64,000 nt of DNA from JANXQG01 sp963719885 (GTDB lineage Bacteria; Planctomycetota; Planctomycetia; Pirellulales; Thermoguttaceae), in assembly GCA_963719885.1 (NCBI GenBank), contig CAVRDP010000033.1, forward strand, positions 101,795-165,794, in the 5' to 3' direction. Under the pieces are notes generated by a model. It saw nothing but the letters and a program-made list of their open reading frames with translations, had not been told where the DNA came from and made no database searches. Shown in pieces: positions 17,432 through 25,159 of the stretch. The translations under genes were made by a program, and so were the position numbers. Numbering within the stretch: the stretch's first letter is position 1; every line of letters starts with the position of its first letter.

Positions 17432-20400
17432 ATGTTGCAGAGGCGTTGGCAAGGGCTGCGACGGTCCCCGGCCTGGCCGCTAGCCTGCCGTGGCGGCACG
17501 AGATACCAGAGAGTCGACTACCACGTCGTCGCGATGCTGCTCGTCTTCGCGACCGTCGTCCGTGCGGCCCGGGCGGAGCCTCCGGCCGAGGACTTGCCCA
17601 GGGTGGATCAATGCCGCACGGCATACGTATGCGAGCCGGGTACCGAACTGCTCCAGACCAGGGACGGCGCCGTGTGCATCAACCGGGAGGTCCAGCCGGG
17701 TCACGACGAGTGCCGGCTCCGCTATGCCTGGCGGGAAATGCCGTTTCCGCTCTTCCGCCTCCGGTCCCACGCCCAGAGCGAGCTGTTCCTGCCGCCGTGC
17801 CTTGACCTGCAAGGGATCGACGCCGATGGCCGGCCTTGGTTCCTGGGCGGAGAGCCCGCCTACAATGGCAAGGCCGGCGGGACCGACGTGTTCTGGATCG
17901 ATTCGGCGCCCTCCGCCGGCGGCAGTTCAAGGGCGGGTACTCTCGCCTGCCTGCCGGCCAAGGCTTCGACACGACATGGCCCTGGGCCGGGACAGACATG
18001 TTGTGCGATGCCGAAGGGACGGTGTGGGTCGTCGGATGGGACCGGCTTTACCGGCTGTCGGCCGAAAAGCTGACCGACGGCAAGCCGGACGAGATTCCCT
18101 TCCCTACGCCCGCCGACCCCCAGCAGGCCCAGGATCTGCGCGGCCAAAACCCTTACTGGGGGCATCAAGTCTATCGTTTCGGCGGGTCGACGTGGGTCGT
18201 CCGCGGGATCGGCACCAACTGCGATGTGCCCGGCAGCTTCGTGCTCCGCTTCACCGGCCAGCGGTCGACGATCGCGGCCTGGCTGCCGCAGCAGTTCGTT
18301 AGCGGCCTCGTGCATCACGCGGGCGATGCATACATTCTGGCCGAAGGGGCCTACTGGCCGCACGAGCCCCATCCACAGCCGAAGCCCACGGCCATCCTCC
18401 GTGTCCCGCTCGACAGGCCGGTGCCCCAAGCCGCCGAAGCCGGCCGGAAGATTGCCAAATTGGAAGGGGTTTCCACCGCGCGGCTGGTATTCATCGACCG
18501 CCAGGGGCGGCAATACGTCCAGCCATGGGGCGACGACAAACCGCGGCCGGAACTGCTGGTCCTTGACGGCAAGACGTTCGCCGAAGGCCACCCTTCCGTC
18601 GGCCGATTTTTCCCTGGACTGCCAGGGCGACGACGGCCGGCTGCACGGTCACGACGGGCAAGCCTTGTATGCCTGGGGGGCAAAGCACACCGGGTGGCGG
18701 CCGACGGCATCGCTCGGCAATCTGGCCGGGCACGACGTCCGCGTGCTGGCTGCCGCGAAAGGGCTGCTCTGCCTGGGCATCAAGATGCGCCACTGTTACC
18801 GCGATTGCTACCTGCCAGCCTGGCTGGACCTCTCTGCGGCCGACACCAGGCCGCTCTTGCCGGGCAAGTCCATCGCCGCCGGCCTGGCCGTGGAATCGAA
18901 CGAATCAAACTACTATCATGTTGCCGTCGGTCCTGGCGGCCGCCTGTGGTTCCTCCGCTATAGCCGGGCGGCGGGTTGCGACGCGCACGATCGTCAGGCC
19001 GGGGAAACCGTGCGGACGCAGATCTGTTGTGCCACGGGCGGCGCCGTCCGCGAGCTGACCGGGAAGTTGGCGACCAGCGTCGACCCTAGCGTATGGCCGG
19101 TGGCTGAGGACACCGCCATCGTGGCCGCGTCGTGGGGCTTCGAAGGGGTCGAGCGTGTCCTCTTCTATGACCGAGGTGAAGCGCACGCGGCGCCATCGCT
19201 GGCCAAGTTGTTGGAAGCCCACTATCAACGCCTGCAAGAGACCATGGCGGACGGCATGGCCTTCACGGCCGGCGACGGCTACGAGCAGGCGTGGTTGGTG
19301 CGAATGGGCGACACGTTCTACGTCGAGGAGGCCCTTTTCAAGCGTGTTGGCAATGGCAGCGGCATGTACTGTAGTTCCGGCATTTTCCGCGCGGGCCGGT
19401 GGATCGAGCAGCGCGAGCAAGGGGGCTTTGGCAATCGGGAATACGAGCCCATCGTCAACAGGTTGGTCGACTTGGACGTGCCGACACACCGCTTGCTGGG
19501 CTTTGTCGATGGCTGGAAGACGCTCAAGTGGATCCCGCTGGCCTCCGATGCTTGCCGGGGCGAGGTGCTCCGCACGGACTCCGATCCATGGGCGTTTCGG
19601 TGGACGAACAGCACTTCACTGCCGCGGTTTACGGGCGCTTGGACGCTCACGCCCGACGCGGCCGAACACTTCCGCAGGGTCCGCCCGCAGCGCCTGGAGG
19701 AGGCCCGCAACCACGGGTACACGCCGCCGGAGGTCTACGCCGCATATTCCAGCGACGACATGCCGGCCTGGCGGCGCTGGCAAGGCGGAAAATGGCGGAC
19801 GATCGACCGATCGTTCTGCGGCGGAACGGTATGGGAGGATGCTGCCGGCGGCGTATGGCACTTCCGCGTTCGTGAGGCTGAGGTGACGTTCCCCGATGGC
19901 CGGCGGCAACTCGTGCCGTTGGACGCGGGGACCCCGGAACGATTCCGCATGGCGATCGAGTCGGCGGACGCCGTGTGGGTCGCTTCCCAGCAGTCGTTGT
20001 GCCGGTTCTGCTTGCAGCGCGACATGCAGGGCCGGCCGGTCCGATGGACCGCCGAGCCGCCGTTCCGCCTGCCGCGCTTCGGCGTGGACTTCGCCGGGCC
20101 GTGGATCGCTGACGGGGGACTGTATTACATTTCCGCCGGCAAGTTATTTCAGTCGTTAGGATCGAGGGCGTTTCGCGGGATCAAAATCCCTGGCAAGAGA
20201 ACTGGGAACAAAAGGTCGTGCGGTTCGAATTGGAGGTCACCGGCAAGCTCTTCGCAGAGGAAGAGCCGATCCAGTATAAGGGGTGTTGGCTCCGAGCCAG
20301 GAAGTTCTCGGTAAGCAAGCTTGCCATTGCCCTTAGCGACTACGTTTTTCTGCTGTGGGTTTCGCTCGTCCTGGCGGAGCTTCTGGGCCACTACATTCCC

Positions 20401-20562
20401 GCGTCCAAAACATTCCTCGCGAGCTGCGGCCCGGCATCATTCGCGGCGTTCTCAGGAGTCTATCTGCTGTTGCTCGTTGTCAAGGGCCGGAGCAGTGCGG
20501 CCACATTGTGCCCCAAGGATTCGTTTTCGGAGCCGACGGGGCGGAAAAGTGGTCATCGCTGA
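17432..20562 (+). CDS. Large exported protein with a C-terminal membrane region, function unknown, frameshifted
   Basis: Pieced together from three frames, with shifts near 17930, 18600 and 20140. The N-terminus has a hydrophobic segment (VVAMLLVFATVVRAARA) that looks like a signal or anchor. The long middle is rich in Trp/Gly/Asp strands with recurring patterns (GTVWVVGWDRLYRLSAEKL, GGRLWFLRYS, GGVWHFRVREAEVTF, GGLYYISAGKL), resembling the repeated blades of a beta-propeller sensor. The last part continues VVRFELEVTGKLFAEEEPI and holds two hydrophobic helices (ALSDYVFLLWVSLVLAELLG, then SFAAFSGVYLLLLVV). The C-terminal part could also be a separate small membrane gene. I recognise no family and no catalytic motif. 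Confidence 0.5.
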
Positions 20563-20649
20563 AGGATGAAGAGGAGAAATCGCATTTTTGAAGAGGTCGT
20601 CTTCCCCGACCCGAGACGGCGATGGTAGAATAATAGAGGAGTGACTGGC

Positions 20650-20805
20650 ATGAACGAACAAACTGCCGCGACGAATCCAGGTTCTCAAACGGAAGCCTTT
20701 TCCTTGCGGGCCAATCCACGGCGATTCGATCCCTTTGTGCGCCGCTTCTATCGCTTGGCGGCCGCATGGAAGACCGAAACGGGCCACCTTTCCAACCTCA
20801 CGAGT
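20650..20805 (+). pseudogene. N-terminal fragment of a small hypothetical protein
   Basis: ATG 20650, after a GAGGAG site, opens MNEQTAATNPG and reaches RFYRLAAAWKTETGHLSNLTS. This resembles the start of a small family whose members go on with a conserved HPAYQ-IIGMG block. That continuation is absent: homology stops near 20805, exactly where the minus-strand fragment below begins. Confidence 0.4.
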
Positions 20806-20809
20806 TCGT

Positions 20810-21025
20810 TCAGGCGTCGTAGAACTCGCGGACCAACTGCTCGAATTGTTCCTTTGACGGGTGGTTGTCATCGACAACCGCCCACCACTGGCGGCGCACC
20901 CAATCGAGATCGAGCAAACCGCGGTTCGCTGCGAGAATACCCTGAATGTCCTGCTGATCCTGCGGGCGGAAGGCGATGAGTTTGAGCACAAGCAGCCCTT
21001 CAGCGGTCGGTTGTGAGGCCGGCAT
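20810..21025 (-). pseudogene. C-terminal remnant of a nucleotidyltransferase-like protein
   Basis: 71 residues: EGLLVLKLIAFRPQDQQDIQGI, then LDLDWVRRQWW, ending LVREFYDA. This resembles the C-terminal third of AbiEii/DUF6036-type nucleotidyltransferases (lysine in LLVLKL, Arg-x-x-Asp in RPQDQQD). The N-terminal catalytic part with the GG/DxD signature is missing in this frame. Its start overlaps the end of the upstream small gene. Either a relic or a truncated accessory protein. Confidence 0.45.
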
Positions 21026-21253
21026 GTCGGGCGATGAACTCCTTCATGCGCTGCTGCCACTGCCGCTCGCAGCGCTCGTGAAACTCGAACTGTTGGGCGC
21101 TCCGCCCTCCTGCCGCAGCCAGTGCCCTAACCGTCTCTAGTGTCTGGGAAACCACGGCGATTCGCTGCGTAGCTGTCCATTTGCGCTCGATCTCCACTGG
21201 CGCTGCAAACGAGAAAGCTCCGAAGGGAACGAGATCTGTAGATCAAGGCTCAT
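21000..21253 (-). CDS. Small hypothetical protein, possibly frameshifted
   Basis: ATG 21253 opens MSLDLQISFPSELSRLQ. After a shift near 21200 the neighbouring frame continues VEIERKWTATQRIAVVSQTL and ends WQQRMKEFIARHAGLTTDR. About 84 residues, charged and helical, no signal peptide, no known motif. It precedes and overlaps the nucleotidyltransferase-like remnant on the same strand, so the two may once have formed a pair. Confidence 0.35.
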
Positions 21254-21397
21254 GCTCCGTCCTTCAACAACACCAATTCGGCGGAAAGGCCCCGCCCGCA
21301 CCGCATGCCACAATGATTATATCACGCGGCCGATACCGCGTCCAATCGCCAGTTGGCACTACTGTCGTTTTGAGGGGGTACGTGGGCGAGATGTAGC

Positions 21398-22156
21398 CTA
21401 CGGTTCGACTGCCCCCGAGTAGATCGCCCGCGGTTGCCCATCGATCTCAAGCGACAGTGCCCCGTCGACGGCGATGCCCAGACAGCGGCCCTCGATCTGC
21501 TTTTCGCCCTGGACGATCTGCAATCGCTGACCGCGCTGCAAACAGAGCTCATCCGTTCGCATGGCAACACTTTCCGGCGAGCGGGCCAACTCTAGAAGCT
21601 GCCGCTCGAGCTGGCATAAAACCGTAATCAGGAATTCCACGGGATCGTGTTTTCGGCCCGTCACGTCAAGCAGCGTGGCGACCAGCAGACGGACCTCTTC
21701 CGGCGCGTCGGCGGCCGTGTTGTTCGTGTTGATGCCGATGCCAATGACGAGCTTGCCATCCGACAGGGCCTCGATGAGAACGCCGGCCAGCTTGCGACCG
21801 TCGACCATCACGTCGTTCGGCCAGTGAATGCCGATCTCGTGGCCCGGTACGAGCGGGGCCACCGCCTCGACAATCGCCACCCCGGCCGCCAGCGAGACCA
21901 GCGCTGAACGCCGTCCGGCGCCCGCCAACTCCGGCCCAATCAGCAAACTGAACGCGAGACTCCCCGGGCCGGTCCACCAGCGCTTGGCGCCTCGTCCGCG
22001 ACCCGCCGTCTGGCGATCCGCAAGGACCAGAAAGGGAAGCGTCACCCCGTCAAGGGTGGCACACTCGACCGCCCGGTCGTTCGTAGAACCGATTTCGGCA
22101 TGGTGCTCCAGGTCGGCAACGAAGGTTTTTTCGAGAATTTTCCTCAAGTTTTGCAT
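21398..22156 (-). CDS. birA: Biotin--[acetyl-CoA-carboxylase] ligase (BirA, monofunctional)
   Basis: 252 residues. Activates biotin with ATP and attaches it to the biotin carboxyl carrier protein. The catalytic ATP/biotin loop is present (RQTAGRGRGAKRWWTGPGSL), as are the motif HWPNDVMVDGRKLAGVLIE and the C-terminal beta domain (RGQRLQIV, GRCLGIAVDGAL). There is no N-terminal DNA-binding wing, so it should lack the repressor role of E. coli BirA. The GSTNDRA region starts the catalytic fold. Intact and standing alone. Confidence 0.93.
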   Translation of the reverse strand: MQNLRKILEKTFVADLEHHAEIGSTNDRAVECATLDGVTLPFLVLADRQTAGRGRGAKRWWTGPGSLAFSLLIGPELAGAGRRSALVSLAAGVAIVEAVAPLVPGHEIGIHWPNDVMVDGRKLAGVLIEALSDGKLVIGIGINTNNTAADAPEEVRLLVATLLDVTGRKHDPVEFLITVLCQLERQLLELARSPESVAMRTDELCLQRGQRLQIVQGEKQIEGRCLGIAVDGALSLEIDGQPRAIYSGAVEP

Positions 22157-22383
22157 TCTCGCCTTGACTGCCTGGCCGAAGATTGGTATTCCCTGGCCCG
22201 GCTATCTGAGATTCCATCTTTTTCGCGCAAAACAGAGCCCCATTATAGCGTCGTGGCAAAATGCGACAGGAACCAGGTAGAGCGACTCCCGTAAGCACAC
22301 CCCGAACCGGCGGGCTGCTGGCCGTGCTAGCGATCGCTTATTTACCGGCTGTGGCCGCCGGGTTCCTTCGGCCATTCGGCCAT

Positions 22384-22455
22384 TGCAAATTGCAAATTGC
22401 AAATTGTAAAATGAAAATTTGCAATTTCAAATTTGCAATTTGCAATTTTCAATCT
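22384..22455. repeat. AT-rich inverted repeat (GCAAATT / AATTTGC units)
   Basis: Three direct GCAAATT units followed by their complements (AATTTGCAATTTC...). The 72-bp block is far lower in GC than its surroundings. It overlaps the start codon and the signal-peptide coding region of the downstream barrel gene. Confidence 0.8.
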
Positions 22456-23757
22456 CTTCTTATCGGCTTATCGGCGGCACTCGTTTGGGCCTGCGGAGCG
22501 GGGAATGCCTTCGGCCAGCAAGTCCGTTTCGCCACGCCCGATCCCAGCGCCCCGCCGCCGGTGGTCACGCCCGCTCCGGCAACCTATCCGGGCACTGCGA
22601 CCGCTCCGGCGACCGGCGCGGCGGTCGCACCCTCCGGACAGACCATGACGCCGTTCGGCCCTGCCCCCACGGCCGGCGCCGCGCCAACGCTGCCCCCGGG
22701 CGGATATGCGCCCCCAACCGCTCCCGGGGCCTATGGAACGCCACCCGTGGCCACGCTGAATGGGAGCGTACAGCCTCCGCCGGCCAACTGGGATCCGTAC
22801 GCACCGCCAGGCGCCGCTCCGGTGCCCGTGGTTCCGGCAAATCCCTACTATAATGAGCCACAGCCATGTCCCCCGCCGCCCGGACCGTTCACCCTGCCAC
22901 CCATGCTGGCCACGCCCTACCGCTTCCTCTGCAACGTCTCGCTGGACTACGAGTGGTTTGCCGGCCACGGCAGCAGCCCGAGCGAGTTGGGCATCAACGA
23001 CATTGACCTCAAAGCCACCTTTGCCTTGCCGATGCCGTTTTTCCAGCAGCCTCAGGAGCCGCCGCTGTTGATCACGCCGGGCTTCGCCTGGCACTACTGG
23101 GATGGGCCTTCCTCCAACGCCGCCGGCAATCCCGACATGCCGCCGCGGACCTACGATGCCTATCTCGATGCCGGCTGGAACCCGGTCTTCGTGCCCTGCT
23201 CGTTCAGCGCCGAGTTGGACGCCAGCGTGGGCATCTATTCCGACTTCAGCCAGATCACCAGTCAGAGCATTCGCATCAAGGGCAAGGCCCTGGCCGTGAT
23301 CGCCATTCCCGACACGTGCCTGACCATGAAGCTCGGCGTGTGGTACATCAACCGCGAAAAATACAAGCTCCTTCCCGCGGGCGGGTTCGTGTGGAAACCC
23401 AGCCCCCTCACGGAATTCGATATCCTCTTTCCCAATCCCAAGTTCAGACAAGTGCTCACCACCATGCCCGGCGGCACGCAGTGGTGGTGGTATCTGCGCG
23501 GCGACTACGGCGGCGGGGTGTGGACCATCAAACGCGCGGCCAGCGCCACGCCGCCGGAAGCCAACCAAATCGATCTGGTCGACTACGATGACATCCGCGT
23601 CGCCTTGGGCCTGGACTTCACACATCCCAATGGCCATCTGACGGGTTTCTTCGAGGGCGGCTATGCGTTCGACCGGCAACTCAACTACGCCAGCGGCCTG
23701 CCCGGAAGCTTCGACCTCAACGGCACGGCCTACGTTCATGCCGGGATGTCGTTCTGA
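22411..23757 (+). CDS. Planctomycete outer-membrane beta-barrel protein, copy 1
   Basis: 448 residues from ATG 22411. The signal peptide has its n-region encoded by the AT-rich repeat (MKICNFKFAICNFQS) and its hydrophobic core just after (LLIGLSAALVWACGAGNAFG). A Pro/Ala-rich linker of about 120 residues follows, then a barrel with alternating aromatic strands (FLCNVSLDYEWFAGHG, LLITPGFAWHYWDGP, WWWYLRGDYGGGVWTI) and a terminal Phe (VHAGMSF), as in many outer-membrane proteins. I place it with the planctomycete barrel family sometimes labelled DUF6268, from memory. It overlaps the next gene by one base. Confidence 0.75.
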   Translation: MKICNFKFAICNFQSLLIGLSAALVWACGAGNAFGQQVRFATPDPSAPPPVVTPAPATYPGTATAPATGAAVAPSGQTMTPFGPAPTAGAAPTLPPGGYAPPTAPGAYGTPPVATLNGSVQPPPANWDPYAPPGAAPVPVVPANPYYNEPQPCPPPPGPFTLPPMLATPYRFLCNVSLDYEWFAGHGSSPSELGINDIDLKATFALPMPFFQQPQEPPLLITPGFAWHYWDGPSSNAAGNPDMPPRTYDAYLDAGWNPVFVPCSFSAELDASVGIYSDFSQITSQSIRIKGKALAVIAIPDTCLTMKLGVWYINREKYKLLPAGGFVWKPSPLTEFDILFPNPKFRQVLTTMPGGTQWWWYLRGDYGGGVWTIKRAASATPPEANQIDLVDYDDIRVALGLDFTHPNGHLTGFFEGGYAFDRQLNYASGLPGSFDLNGTAYVHAGMSF

Positions 23758-24926
23758 TGGTTGCCAACGTAGCCCGCACACGCCGTGTGCGGAAGAACCG
23801 CACACGGCCTGTGCGGGCTACTTTTCTTGCGTTGCCGGTTGTTTGGCGGACGGCACACGGAGTGTGCCTGCTACTTTGGCTTTCTCCGCTGGCCATGGCC
23901 CAGATGCCTGTTGCGCCGGGACCGCCGGATTCGCCCATGGATAATCCCTTCGGGGACCAGAATCCGGGCGACTATCAACCGCCAGACATGCAGGTTCCAC
24001 CCGGGCAGGCCCCTTGCCCTCCGGCAATTGCGACCGAGCCGGCGCTGCCGCAATGCCCGATGCCGGCCACGTTGGGCGACCTGCTCTTTGCCGACGGCCG
24101 CAACACGCCGCGCGACAATCGCTGCGGGGCCTTTCAGAAGCTCTCCTTCGTGAACGCCTATCTGCCGCGGATCGGTTCCGATGGTTTCGGCCTGTACGAC
24201 GCCGAACTGACGAGCGTTTGGGGCCTCCCGTGCCCAACGAAAGACGCCCCGCTGGTCGTCACGCCGGGCTTTGCCACGCACTGGCTGAATGGGCCGAGCG
24301 GGCTCGACATTCCCGCGCAACTGCACGACGTCTACACCGAGTTCCGCTGGCTGCCGAAGATCGGCGACTATTTCCGTGTCGACGTGGCCGTGCAGCCGGG
24401 TTTTTATAGCGATTGGGACGGCAGCAGCGTCCGCGCGGTGCGTATTTTGGGCCACGGGTCGGGCATTTATGATTGGACACCGACATTTCAACTCGTCCTC
24501 GGAGTCGCGTACCTCGATCGCCCCGACATCGAACTGCTGCCGATCGCGGGGTTCATCTGGAAGCCGAATTCGTATGCGGAATATCGGGTTGTGTTTCCGG
24601 CACCGAAGATCTCGTGGTGTTTGCTTAACGACTGGTGGTTGATGCCGGACTCATGTCCGACTAAGAGGAATACCGAGCTCTGGCTCTATCTCGCCGGTGA
24701 GCTTGGTGGCGGAACCTGGGCCATTCGCCACAGCGACGGCACGAGCGATTTGATGAGCTACAGTGACTGGAGGATTTTTTTGGGTATGGAAACGAAATCA
24801 CTTGTCACGCTCAGTTCATTCATGGAAGTCGGCTACGTCTTCCACCGCCGCATCCGACTGAGCAGCACCGGCGACGACGTGGACGTTGGCGATACGCTCA
24901 TGGCTCGCGCAGGCGTGTATTACTGA
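23757..24926 (+). CDS. Planctomycete outer-membrane beta-barrel protein, copy 2
   Basis: Paralogue of the preceding gene: shared strands include LVVTPGFATHWLNGPSG, FRVDVAVQPGFYSDW and IELLPIAGFIWKPN, and it ends in an aromatic residue (ARAGVYY). The ATG at 23757 overlaps the upstream TGA (TGATG), suggesting coupled translation. Its first 40 residues are encoded by a palindromic repeat and are Arg-rich; the hydrophobic core GVCLLLWLSPLAMAQ then forms the signal peptide. The true start could be further in. 389 residues if the overlapping ATG is used. Confidence 0.75.
   Translation: MVANVARTRRVRKNRTRPVRATFLALPVVWRTAHGVCLLLWLSPLAMAQMPVAPGPPDSPMDNPFGDQNPGDYQPPDMQVPPGQAPCPPAIATEPALPQCPMPATLGDLLFADGRNTPRDNRCGAFQKLSFVNAYLPRIGSDGFGLYDAELTSVWGLPCPTKDAPLVVTPGFATHWLNGPSGLDIPAQLHDVYTEFRWLPKIGDYFRVDVAVQPGFYSDWDGSSVRAVRILGHGSGIYDWTPTFQLVLGVAYLDRPDIELLPIAGFIWKPNSYAEYRVVFPAPKISWCLLNDWWLMPDSCPTKRNTELWLYLAGELGGGTWAIRHSDGTSDLMSYSDWRIFLGMETKSLVTLSSFMEVGYVFHRRIRLSSTGDDVDVGDTLMARAGVYY
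23769..23874. repeat. Palindromic repeat, three related units
   Basis: 23769-23792 (GTAGCCCGCACACGCC...) and 23798-23821 are inverted copies matching at 23 of 24 bases. A third related unit (GGCACACGGAGTGTGCC, then TGCTAC) lies at 23852-23874. The whole block is translated as the N-terminus of the second barrel gene. Confidence 0.8.
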
Positions 24927-24930
24927 GCCG

Positions 24931-25140
24931 GGTGGCATGCCTTCGCGCGGCCGTCAAAGACTTGGCGCAGCCGGGAAAAGCCCAACCGGCCGCCGACCAT
25001 GAGTACATGGTGCCCGGGCATGTTTGCTGCGGGGCGCCATGCCTTCACGTCATGCGCCCGGGCCAACATGCCTACCCGCGGCCGGCTGCGATTGTCCTGT
25101 TGCCGAGACTTTGTGACGGCCGCGTGAAGGCATGCCACCC
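24931..25140. repeat. Intergenic inverted-repeat element bounded by GGGTGGCATGCC
   Basis: The left arm (from 24931) and the right arm (to 25140) are complementary over about 37 bases with few mismatches, starting GGGTGGCATGCCTTCGCG. The interior contains the dispersed 23-mer at 24994-25016. It sits between a barrel gene and the convergent acyl-CoA synthetase gene, where it may serve as a transcription barrier. A smaller relative lies at 29965-30091. Confidence 0.75.
24994..25016 (+). repeat. 23-bp dispersed repeat, copy 2 (AGTA form)
   Basis: Perfect AGTA form, inside the intergenic inverted-repeat element. The arms ACCATG/CATGGT flank the four-base loop. Confidence 0.8.
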
Positions 25141-25159
25141 GGGCCGCACTTCTCACCTT

